DNA from: Ridgeia piscesae
Lineage: Eukaryota; Annelida; Polychaeta; Sabellida; Siboglinidae
Direction: 5' to 3'
Assembly: GCA_025642075.2 (NCBI GenBank)
Contig: JAODUO010000191.1
Span: 489,501 to 553,500 of the forward strand
Length of the DNA: 64,000 nucleotides
The notes under the pieces were generated by a model. The model was not told the origin of the DNA. It did not search any database and worked only from the letters and a program-made list of their open reading frames with translations. Below, piece after piece: positions 39,436-64,000 of the stretch. Both the position numbers and the translations under genes were made by a program. Position 1 is the first letter of the stretch. Each line of letters opens with the position of its first letter.

Positions 39436-41497
39436 TGGAATAGTGTATTAGCACGACGCAGCCTATTACGTAAAATGACTAATTAGCAGCCGCCCACGTC
39501 TATCCGACCATCCGACGGTAATTTGAGAACAAATTCAGGGTGTGCCAGTTCTACTCATCTCGTTTATCTAGACCACGTGACCTTACAGATCTCGTTTCAC
39601 AACGTACTCATGTTATGCAAAGCACGCGGCTGGTTCTGAGGGCGAACAGGCCAGCGAGATAAGTTAAAGTAGGAACATATGGGGTCAGATATATTTTTAT
39701 GTGAAAATATTTAATTTCGTTTGAAATAATTTTTTTTAATAAAAGTGTTTGTATTTGTGATTGTACCTGACAGTAATATTATAAAATGAAAATATTTGTA
39801 CTAGAGAAGCGAACATCAACTTATGGTAATTATCCATTGTCACATGTGGCCATAGTGCAATTAATATGGCAGTAACGAGAATCTGTTGCACTGGTCTGGC
39901 TCTCTTTTGAACATGGTTCTCATATTTCATGTCATAGTTGTACGTAACGTCATATAAATTTTATATGTCGATAAATTACACTTTTCAATATACAGTTCCT
40001 AGTATTTTTCTATAAGCCGTCTTGTAAAATTATTTGAAATATTTACCAGTGTATGTTTGTTGGTATGTGAATATTTGACTGCATTTCAAAGTATTATGTT
40101 TGCATTTGAACCCATCGTGAGTACTATATTGTATTTAGATACTTTTCAGTGTATTTGACTCCATGTCTGAAAGTAGGCCAATACGTTTGCTCTCCAGTTC
40201 AAAGTGGTATGTGCTAATTATGTGTTTAGGCTAGTAAGCACTGCCATCATGTCTGGCTGGGTCGGAGTTCCCTACTCCACGCCTTAGCCCGAGGATAGTT
40301 ATCTCGCGTCTGAAAGCACTCTTTATTGTGCCGAGACGCACCGCACCGTACCGCAGGGCCCAAACATTGCATCTCATCAAGACCCCGTTGTTGTCTCGCA
40401 GTGAGCCGTCGTCACGCGTGGCTGCACAGATCTCTGATACTAGGTGTAGGGCAAATAGCAATTTAAAAACAACAAAAATGCCAGTTCGACCTGATGGTAG
40501 CAGAACCACAAAATATGTATTCCTAAAAATTGAATATGAACTGTATACTCGAGAAATAAAAACAAAACAATTAAATAGCCTAAATTCAAGGGAGTTATTA
40601 TTGTTTTTAACGCCACCGCTAAATGTAACTCTATTGTTTAACAATGACATTAAACAACATGTGACCACTTTCAGGTTCATGTTTTTATTTTACTATAGTT
40701 TTTGGTTTTGCAAGTTTCGTTTAATTATTTTTGACATACTTCGTAAAAATCGTATACGTGCTTACATGACGATGAGATTTTTTTAATCAACCAACACATT
40801 TTTCTTGTTGATTTGTTTTGTTAAGAGTTGTTTGAGAATATTTTTACGTTATATACGTAGCCTGACATTTGTGCGTACAGGGTTTAACGGGTTAATTGTT
40901 TATATCACCCGACTGCTAGATTTTGTTTTCGCGCAATCAATCCGTTGCGCCATTGCCTTATCTGGAATAGTAGCCCAGTGCCCCGGCATCCGGTTAGATT
41001 GGAAAACAACTTTCCCGTAATACAACAGGGTGTGTGTTATTACATCATGTCGTGATTTACTGCATTTGACACCATCATGCCCACTGTGACACGCCTACAT
41101 ATAGGGTCAATTTAGACCAGATGGCAAGCTAGCAACCGCACGATTAAAAACGGATGGAAGTATGAAATCTAGCGCAATACAGGCATATCTGGAAACAGCA
41201 TTCTGAGGCCCTTGTCCAACCACAGGACACTATGACTTGAACAGCGGTGATGATCTTTAAAAAAAATTTATTATCGCTTTCGAATACAATGACTATGTTC
41301 CTTAAATGCATGATCCGGGGGCGAGTTCCATTTGGTATACTGATAAGGCACGTTTTTATGTAATTAATGACTAAACATCTGAAGACTAACTGGATCCGAC
41401 TAACTTTCATAACTTTCGGTTTAACCGAGTCATACCGAGGCATCAAAGATGATACATGATCTGGTGGATAGTTTGGGCTTCGGATTTGGCTATTATT

Positions 41498-41499
<2 letters not shown>

Positions 41500-41568
<69 letters not shown>

Positions 41569-41587
41569 TTTTATAATTAATATATAT

Positions 41588-41661
<74 letters not shown>

Positions 41662-41709
41662 TATATATATTAATATATAAATTATATAATATATATTATA
41701 TATAATTAT

Positions 41710-41760
<51 letters not shown>
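41500..41760. repeat. TA and T-rich low-complexity block
   Basis: TA tracts are interrupted by a run of about 12 T at 41561 and by degenerate TTATATAT sequence, ending in another T run. It lies in the innexin 2 intron, about 550 bp from exon 1. Confidence 0.96.
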
Positions 41761-41763
<3 letters not shown>

Positions 41764-42319
41764 ATAATTAAATGTAATAATAGTAAAAAATATGGTGTAA
41801 TATTCAAAAATAGTTTAACTTGATTTTATTGTAAATAATGTAAATGTCACCGAGTCGAATAGCGCTGAAAAACATATGCGGCGGTGTAGGACAGTATGTC
41901 AAGATAAGGTGACAGTTTAAATTCTTTGACGTGAACCAAGGATCACACGGACGAACCATCGAGATAATAACCCAAGGCAACGTTTGATTATTGCAGTGTC
42001 ATTGTCAACAACAAGAACAACAATTAACCATGCTAATTTACGCCAGACAGACGCGTGACAAACGCGAGCCGCATAACGCCATAAGAACAATAATTAGTGG
42101 CCATACTACTGCCCAAGTGTTTGCAGACAGTAGAAGAGACATACGGGGTCTCAAGACGATGCCTACAGGTCTCGCCCAGGTTGAATGCCAAAACATAAAA
42201 TTAAATTAGTTAATAATAATTTTCTGTTAATTATATTTCTATTTTTTTAAATTTCTGTAATGATGTGACAAAAACATGTCTGACTCCACGTATGCTCTCG
42301 TCACGTCTTCATTACTCAC

Positions 42320-42813
42320 CGGTCCATTTGTTTCGTCATGTAGCTGAGGGTAACGTCCCTGTTAACCGCCTTCTCCGCGCTCTGGAAGGTCTCACCAGCC
42401 TCTACGATGTTATTCACGTCAATACCAGACTTCTTGTTGAGTGTCCGCCAAACCATGATGGGCATGTAGAACATGAGCGCTTGGACGAGTAGAATCATCG
42501 GCATCCACTGGTAGTAGGGAATCATGTGTCGTTTTTCCTTCTCGTGTTCCTTCGGGATGTATTCTTCGAATGGGAGGTAGTACGTGTTCCGCACCCAGCA
42601 GTAGTCGTTGGTGTAGGACTCGTGGCTGCCCGTGAAGTGGGCCGGCACCCAGCAACTGATCGGCTCACCGACGTACTGCTTCGTGCTGACGACAATGGCA
42701 AACATGATCATGATGGCCGTCGTGAAACGATGGTTGAGACGATCGGAGAAATCGTCATCATTGCGTGATTTCGACTGGGGCACCCCGCCTATTACGCCTA
42801 TAATCTTATGCAT
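42320..42813 (-). CDS. Innexin 2, exon 1 (N-terminus, TM1, loop E1, TM2)
   Basis: The ATG at 42813-42811 starts MHKIIGVIGGVPQ followed by RNDDDFSDRLNHRF, the mollusc/annelid innexin N-terminus. TM1 is at about 31-48, E1 cysteines are Cys54 and Cys72, and YYQWMP is at 100-105 leading into TM2. The exon is 494 bp, identical in length to innexin 1 exon 1, and ends CG|GTGAGT in phase 2, giving Arg165-Tyr166 after splicing. The E1 segment 42575-42660 is identical over 86 bp to innexin 1 positions 9650-9735. With exon 2 it gives an intact 401-residue channel subunit. Confidence 0.95.
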
Positions 42814-42849
42814 GCTTACGCCTCAGCGTTCACTTGTCAACTGTAATAA

Positions 42850-42882
42850 TTTTATAACCACTGCTGCAGTGTGGTATAAATA
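42850..42882 (-). promoter_or_regulatory. Putative TATA elements of innexin 2
   Basis: On the minus strand TTATAAAA lies at 42857-42850 and TATTTATA at 42882-42875. The farther one would place transcription start near 42850, leaving a short leader before the ATG at 42813. The nearer one would leave almost no leader, so it is less likely to be used. No transcript evidence is available. Confidence 0.35.
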
Positions 42883-42889
42883 GACTCCA

Positions 42890-45800
42890 GCTAACTGGGT
42901 CACCGTGTGGTGTGACAAAGACAGTGAGTGACCACTCCAGTGGCGACACTCCGAAATATCCCTTGCGAAAGTTACCAAACTTTGTCCGTATGTGTCGAAA
43001 TTGTCCAACTGTGGGTCCACCTATGTCGGCAGATCGACGTGTCCTTTGTGTTCGTCACCGGAACTGTCTTCTTCGCTGTGCAGCCAAGCACTGCCGTTTA
43101 TCAGGAGTGCCGCTGGTGTCATTGGTCGAGTGTGTGTCACGTGGCGTTTCTGTCCACGGTGGGGGTCACTCAGTCAAAGCGAGCGAGCACAAACGCGTCC
43201 TGTAAACGGCGACGACGCTTTGTATATGGCTCTATACTAGAGGCGTGTTACCTCAATGACGGATTATCGGCGCCATTACGTGTGTAGTAATGAAAGTGGC
43301 CGAGAAACTAATTACGCTGACACTGGGTGATTGACCGGCATGCGACCGATTAACGGCTGACCTACAGCCGGTGACGCAATTAATGTATCGTGTAATCAGG
43401 GATGACGGATTGAGGGGGCGACGAATCATTCCGCCCCATTCAACGTTGTTGCTTATTAATTGAGGTATTTCCAGAGTCATGACTTAAACAATGACAATAG
43501 ATATTATTAACATAGTATACTCACTTTATTTATTTTTAGGCGCTCTGGTCACAGATATAGGTAGGTTCTAATACTTAAAAGAAAAGAGACCTAAAATGTA
43601 CGAAATAGGTAGACAATAGGTCCACATGAAGATTAAAAACAAGTTAATTTGTTTCCGAAGTAAGACATGATAAATACAGTATTACGTATTGCGACCACGA
43701 TCGAATAAGTTCAAACATGTTCTGCTATGCATATTTAATGTAAAACCAAAATATTGTCGCTGTTCAAATGCTATTTATTCAATATTTTATCGGACAATAA
43801 AACGACACATTTATCGACCATATTTTCCAAGATATATGGTGGAACGAGAGATAGTCGTTAGTCGGAAGAAACTAGACCGTATAGGGGAAATAAGGGCATG
43901 TCCGCGCACTTAAAGTGAAACACGCTATAGATAATGCATTGTGTATGGTAAGCGGGTGATATTTAGCATTCAGAATGAGCAATCATATTATTTTGTTGTT
44001 AGTTAGTTAAGAAATCGCATATCCCATCAGATATTGAAATATTTTGTCAAATGTAGAGGCAAACCTTTGTGCGGACATGCCCCAAGAAACGGGGCATAGC
44101 CACACACTATGTGCGGCAATGTCCCAGGAATGGCAAAGCAACAGCTGGTCTAACAGCGCTGACTGTTAACTGCAATAATAATATGTATTGGTATGTGTAG
44201 GCTACATGCACGTGCATTACTTAACAAAAACTTACAAGAAACACCCGAGATCACAAATGAACGGTTTCAAGTTTTCATATATAAGTCCACGTTTATTCCT
44301 CCTTGAGAGTCAACGCAAACAACAGCATGGTTTTGTAACGGGGAAAGTCAAAGTTTGCAACCCAGCTTGTCTGATGCCTTCTAGCTAATAACAGCACGGT
44401 CTCGTAAAGCGCAAAGTCAAACTAAAATTTCGGTTTGTCGGCCGAGCGAGCATGGCTTTGTATGGACTAACGTATACGGACAAAGTTCTATATTATAGAT
44501 TATAAAGGTCATTTTGGTTGCTTTTGTCTGTGAGCAATGATCAATTAAGCTTTATTTATTTAACGGACCTAATGATGCACAACATAGAAAATGTGAGGCC
44601 AACACGATATAGCCTATTACACATTGATGAAGCGATGAATGATATAAAATAAAAGTGTGATAATATTAAATAATTATATAATAATAATCATCATATACAT
44701 CACATCAAAGTTTCCTATAATATTTGTGGTAAGCAACTGAAGTATATAAATATGTATCTAAGTAGACTACATAATAATTATTATAGGCACCGACGCACGA
44801 AATACGTCTGCACAGTGGGTGGGGCATGACCGCACAGGCCTGTGCGAACATGCCCCAAACATCCAACACGTGAACAATTCTTAATTGCGCGAAAATGCTG
44901 CTTATGAAAGTATCCTTTGTTTCACACATCATAAAACATAAAAACATAATTTGGAATTATGAAAGAAAATATACGTGCACGTCTTACAGTTAATGTAATA
45001 CACATAACAGCATAGGAGTAAAATTACATCACTTTTTATGAAAAAATAATGTTATGTCATACCTTTTTACTTATTCACTTCTATCAAAAAGTATACGCAA
45101 ATGGTTGATTTGGGTCTAAGACCTTGCCGCTTAGCATGATTCCACTAACCAGATATTAAGCGATGCGCTAATAGTAGGGTGTGCGGACATGCTTCAGAGT
45201 GCGGACATGCCCCTTCTTCACATACATACAAAGTATGCAGCGTATAAGACTGTGCACATGTACAAAATATGTAGGGTGTAAGACTGTGAACGTGTTCAAA
45301 GTATGTAGCGTCAGCACAAAAACCGTTAAAATAGAAAACGGAGTTATCACTCACTATCAGTGGGTTCACGCCGGCGACAAAACAAGTTCCCGCCAACAAC
45401 TACAGTGCTGCCATCGAACGACCGCAACGGTGTAAGTAATTAATTACCTTCGCGGCTTCTCCTAACCGCACACCTAAGTTTGGAGTCACAGGTTGTAGCG
45501 CACAACTATATTGTGGAATGCAAAACAACGTATTGTAATGGAAACTGTTTTACTATAATATATACTAAAACTATCTAATTCAGTTGCTCGGTTTATCAAA
45601 GCGTACAAATGCAATGTTTTACCCTTGGCGGCACCTACCGAATGTATTATATCCTAATTACTTGAGAGTTCCGATTTTACAATCCAGGTTCCCAAAGGGC
45701 GCACGTGGAACGCATACCACCTGGGCCGGTTTTAAGTTATGCAAATAGTCCAAATACTTAGCGGCACATGTTTGCGTAAACTCCCATGTTCGCTTATTGG

Positions 45801-46420
45801 ATAAAGTGACGTGATTTACTAAGACAGGCATCTTCAAGTAAAACGTTTATTCAAACAATTCAAACATGCAGGCCTACAAATAAGATAACATAGTAATATA
45901 CCAACTCATATTTCTGAATAGTTTGAAAGGAGAAACAGAAGACCGGATGGATACATATAAAATCATGTTTACCCTTTTTCGACAATATTCTAGCAGCTTT
46001 TTACTATTTTATTTCATAAGTGATACGACGTATCAAACATAACTTATACGTTTATTAGTAAACTGTGCATCGTGAATTTATATATGTTTAAAATACATTT
46101 AAAAGAACTGTTCCTTGTGTTGTACTTTAAACAGATGAAACGAATGAGTACATACACTCAATGGCGTAAACCAGGGCTCGTACAATTAATGTCCTCTTCG
46201 TGTGCAGTGCCAGTTGAAGTGATTAACAAGTAGTCTTTGAAAGTTCGAAGGCAATTGTGAGATTTACCAAAACAGAAAACTATAACATGCGTGCTTTACA
46301 GAAAAGTGGAATTGTGCGATCTCATCACTGTGCATTGTACGTGACCCGTAGACCACAAAGCATCCTCGTTTGTAATATTGCATGCAATGCTGATGTAAAA
46401 GACACGCGGTTCTTAGCGTT
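42890..46420. other. No recognisable gene; p53-type decamers at 43.9-45.2 kb
   Basis: Unique sequence upstream of innexin 2. Open frames at 42912-43287 overlap in three frames and look fortuitous. Between 43894 and 45212 the motif GTGCGGACATGCCCC or its reverse recurs at 43894, 44073, 44846, 45185 and 45203. A loose repeat of about 45 bp lies at 45225-45310. Confidence 0.5.
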
Positions 46421-46429
46421 AAGGTAATT

Positions 46430-48480
46430 TATGTACATTATAAACAGGAGCAGACCAATCATAGACCACTGCGGGACACCGTATTATGATGTCCCGCTGA
46501 AGAGAATCACTATAATTATATTTAACATAATTGTTTCTGATTTGACAGATAACGTTTAAACCATTTGAGAGAAGTACCCCTTATTCTATAAAATTCAAGT
46601 TTATGTAATAACATTTGGTTATCAATTGTATCGAATGTTTTTCTTAAATCCACGAAAACACTAAAGACAGATTCTGTATTTTCTAGAGCTTTTATAGCGT
46701 CACTAGTAAGCGCAGTTAGAACATTTATTGTCGAATTGCCATATTGGTTATCATTTAATACTTTATTTTTTTCAATAAAGTGAAAAGCCCTGTTATAAAT
46801 TTTTTTCCCCAGTATTTTATAAACTGATGGTAACACCGATACAGGTCTATAATTGTAAATCTCATCTTTAGCGTTTGACTTATGGGCAGGTATAATCTTT
46901 GCAATTTTCAATTCATCTGGTATTATTCTCTCATACATCGACATGTTTATTAAAATAGATAACGGTATAGCTAATTGCTCACTAAATAACTTTATAACAA
47001 GGTGACTCAAATTGTCCTAACTTGTACTTTCTAACTTGTACTTTAAGTGCCATTATTATTTGCCTGATCTCACTTGCATTGGTTGGGCTCATGAACAGAC
47101 TATTTGAATTACGTTTAGGGCAATTCTGAAGATAATTATGATGTAAATTACTTTTTGGATTGAGGTATTGCAGTGGCGTGGTTTTGACCAACATTTGTAA
47201 AGAAATTACAAAACGCATTAGATATTTGATCAGGATAATTAATTACAGCATTATTTTGTTTGAAATGTAAAGAAATGCCAGATTTATCGTTGTTTTTCCC
47301 AGTCATAACATTTAGTATATTCCATGTTTTTAGAGTCATTCTTGAATGCGTAATTGATTAGCATAGTAGGTTGTTTCTGCAATTTATTTTAACTTATTAT
47401 TGATATTTCTGTATTTAGCATAACGAATATGGGCAGAATGTGTCTTAGGTTTGCCAATACATTCCCGGTATAATTTATGTGAGGCTAAAGACGATTTCAT
47501 TAGTTCTGTAGTCATCCAAGCATTCCGAATTATATATTTCGATTTAATTTTGACTGTTTTCTCTGGTGCGTATGATGCAATGACATAATTTAAATGTTCA
47601 GTAAAATCTTTAAACGCCTTATTTAAGTCTAACTGATGAAGAAATGTAAAATTAATAAGTTGGAGAAAAGATTTTATTTATCGAATAGACAAGTTTTATA
47701 TCTATGGTTAGATAAAGCTAAAGGTCTATGTTTGAATATTAATGGCTCATTACGTATTTTTCAAGGCTGCTGCTTTCCAATTAGACAGAATATAGGTAAA
47801 TGGTCAGATATATCGCTGCACTGTATACCAGAGTGAACAAATGGGGTTGTGTGCCATACATATATGTTATCCATAAGGGTAGCAGATGTATGGGTGACAC
47901 ACGTTGCTTAGTAATCGTGGGAATGGTATTTGTGAATAGATATAGATGTAAAAGATCAGTTGGGAGATTGTAAGTGTTAAATTTTAGATAGTCAACATTT
48001 TGATCAGTGCCTATTATAACTTGATTGCTTGAACTCTCCGTTTTATGTAATATTGCCTCATACCGTTGAATAGATAAAGTAACATTTGTATTAGGAATCC
48101 GATATATTTCACCTACGATTGACGTTTGTCCATTACTACTAGAATTAAATGAATATGGATTCAAATTCACCTTCTATGAAGATACTAAGGTCTTCACGAA
48201 GTGTATACTGAATATTATCACGGATATATATCGCGACACCACCTTTAGATTTAATCTTTCTATTTTTATAAATAAAGTTATAATTAGGCAGCTTGAAAAT
48301 ATGTGCATTATCATCATTTACAAAGGTTTCACATCATAATATGTAATCAATTTCCACATGTGCATCAGAGAGCTCTGATAACAATGTTTTAAGTTTATCA
48401 AATTTTGTCTGCAAGCTGCTCAAAGCGAGTGTTGAGAGTGCAATTTTTCATCACTCTGGAGAATCATTCAGTCGTCTTCA
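46430..48480 (-). pseudogene. Decayed non-LTR retrotransposon (endonuclease + reverse transcriptase)
   Basis: Read on the minus strand from 48400, the segment gives an endonuclease/exonuclease/phosphatase-type region: IYKNRKIKSKGGVAIYIRD, then GEIYRIPNTNV and VIIGTDQNVDYLKF, and PTITKQRVSPIH. A linker follows (YRECIGKPKTHSAHIRYAKY). Next is reverse transcriptase with KIAKIIPAHKS, YRPVSVLPSVYKILGK, FVDLRKTFDTIDN and RGTSLKWFKRYLSNQKQ, and after a frameshift YGVPQWSMIGLLLFIMYIN. The order is that of Jockey/CR1-like LINEs. Frameshifts near 46522, 47010 and 47800 and stops break it, and the FADD block and 3' end are not visible. It lies just downstream of the SURF1 3' end, on the same strand. Confidence 0.9.
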
Positions 48481-48844
48481 ATAACAGTAAGATCCAATGC
48501 TACCAAGTCTAATCAAGTTTTACCATTTCATTCATTTATGGTTTATGCAAGTCACACCAGTAGAAAGCGAGATGATTTAATTGTCCTGATCATCAATGGA
48601 GCTCAACTCAACCACGACAACGTCTGATAATATTCATTTTAATCTGCACTCACATCGGATACAAACATTAGAGCGTACATTTTGAAATACCCAATTGCAG
48701 CATTTCTCAACATTCACAAATGTACATGCGTTGTAGAAGTGACACAACAACTGCTGCGGAACTATGCATTTGTGATGTGTCTACACAGATGGTGACGAAC
48801 ACGAGCTCTGTGACAATCCCAAATCACAATGTCTTTAAAAGTGT
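48481..48844. other. Spacer between LINE remnant and SURF1 3' end
   Basis: Unique sequence probably containing the SURF1 3' flank. Another ATTAAA-like signal on the minus strand is near 48637. No gene is visible. Confidence 0.5.
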
Positions 48845-48850
48845 TTTAAT
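48845..48850 (-). terminator. Candidate polyadenylation signal of SURF1
   Basis: Minus-strand ATTAAA about 70 bp after the SURF1 stop codon. It is the most common variant of AATAAA and is suitably placed, though no cleavage evidence exists. Confidence 0.4.
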
Positions 48851-48917
48851 TCAGCATATGACACTGTTTTAGTGACCGACACTGTTGCATTAACACATTA
48901 TCACAGATGGAAGACTC

Positions 48918-63211
<14,294 letters not shown>

Positions 63212-64000
63212 CTGTGGAGAAAACACAATTGTTTATTATTAAATCTGTTCCTAGAGGGCGGAAATCCAGCAACAGGCTAATGGCTTACGTCGCAGTGTTC
63301 TTGTCTCTGTTTTGTAACTCTTCTGCCAGGATCTTTTATTTCCCCTGGCATATACTTTCTAAAATCAACGGGCTCAGTGTTTTAGCATAAGTTTGCTTCA
63401 GTACTGTTGCTCATCGCGCAGTATATGAATTGCAAACCGTGCTCACGCTATTAAACTGGATTTTTAAAATTTTAATGTCAGCTATCTTGATGGAGTTTGT
63501 CCATTGTGGTCAAGGATGACCATGATGTCACTGGATTGTCTTGGTGGGTCCGGAGATGGCTGGCTGGCCAATCCGGGCCTTGACATTTCGGGCACATGGA
63601 AACACAGGTGTTTGTGCAGGGGTGGAAGAGACACTGGCCCTTACACAGATCATGCTTTGAGATGGCTTTAACGTATATATTTTAATTGTCACTCTTCGTC
63701 CTAGAAGAACCTGCTTGATCTCACACAACACATGAAATATGTTCACCTCCAGGGCTTTGTGCAGGATAAAATTATTGCCAGTCACACATGTGTTGGTGGA
63801 CACATGGATGTTAACTGTTAAGCCAGTTTACAAACTTTTAAATGAGTCTGATGACCTGAAATGGACTACAAACACACATGTGACACAATTTTCATTCACT
63901 TTCAAGGCATAACTAACAATATCTATGGTTTTGGAAGACCTTTTTTTTCCTTAATTTTTTTACCCGTCCCCAACCCGTCCACCATATTTCTACCCGTCCA
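63212..64000. other. Upstream SURF1 intron, no exon recognised
   Basis: Unique sequence. Minus-strand frames at 63528-63803 are open but not recognised. A short CCCGTCC repeat closes the window (63962-64000). Confidence 0.5.

Larger units (their letters stand above)
36726..42319 (-). other. Innexin 2 intron, expanded by repeats
   Basis: This phase-2 intron of 5594 bp occupies the same codon as the 611-bp intron of innexin 1. It contains TA tracts, a 35-bp minisatellite of about 36 copies, and short unique stretches (37210-38170 and 39440-41490) where I recognise no gene. The donor is CG|GTGAGT and the acceptor TGCAG. Confidence 0.9.

Noticed and set aside
38126..39454. 442-codon open frame on the minus strand
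   Set aside because: It lies wholly inside the 35-bp minisatellite in the innexin 2 intron and cycles through three frames of the repeat.
63528..63803. Minus-strand frames with a CPKC...SHLRTH-like, zinc-finger-like tail
   Set aside because: Only a short, frame-ambiguous match that may come from a decayed retroelement; too weak to call.

Overview
This window is eukaryotic nuclear DNA from an animal, most likely a lophotrochozoan and probably a mollusc. The inference rests on two intron-containing innexin genes with a mollusc/annelid-type N-terminus and extracellular loops, on GT-AG introns, on a tRNA-derived SINE of a kind seen in lophotrochozoans, on decayed LINE copies, and on a very large load of tandem repeats. 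Species cannot be fixed from the sequence alone.

Layout. 1-1.9 kb is a 54-bp minisatellite. 2-9 kb is non-coding DNA with a LINE remnant, SINE copies and several fold-back repeats. 9.3-11.3 kb is a complete two-exon innexin gene (+). 11.3-36 kb has no gene I can recognise and holds six large minisatellites, a CTA microsatellite and many dinucleotide tracts. 36.0-42.8 kb is a second two-exon innexin gene (-), a tail-to-tail paralogue of the first. Both encode 401 residues and share one phase-2 intron position, but the second intron has grown to 5.6 kb through repeats. 43-46.4 kb has no gene. 46.4-48.5 kb is a decayed non-LTR retrotransposon (-). 48.9-63.2 kb is most of a SURF1 gene (-), the cytochrome c oxidase assembly factor. 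Its first exon or exons lie outside the window or were not recognised, and one internal exon is missing.

The most unusual feature is inside SURF1. At least four of its splice junctions, probably five, are embedded in tandem repeats whose unit is a copy of the junction itself: exon 3' end plus 5' splice site, or 3' splice site plus exon start. These run from a two-copy, 53-bp duplication to an array of about 120 copies spanning 5 kb. That largest array seems to preserve only the last codons and donor of the missing exon. I read this as splice-site-seeded minisatellites. It would multiply candidate splice sites in a gene needed for respiration.

Other points of interest are patches of exact nucleotide identity between the two innexins centred on the docking loops, a 1158-bp pogo/Tigger-like non-autonomous transposon inside a SURF1 intron, a mirror-symmetric array of CCAAT boxes around a consensus CRE, and a cluster of p53-type decamers.
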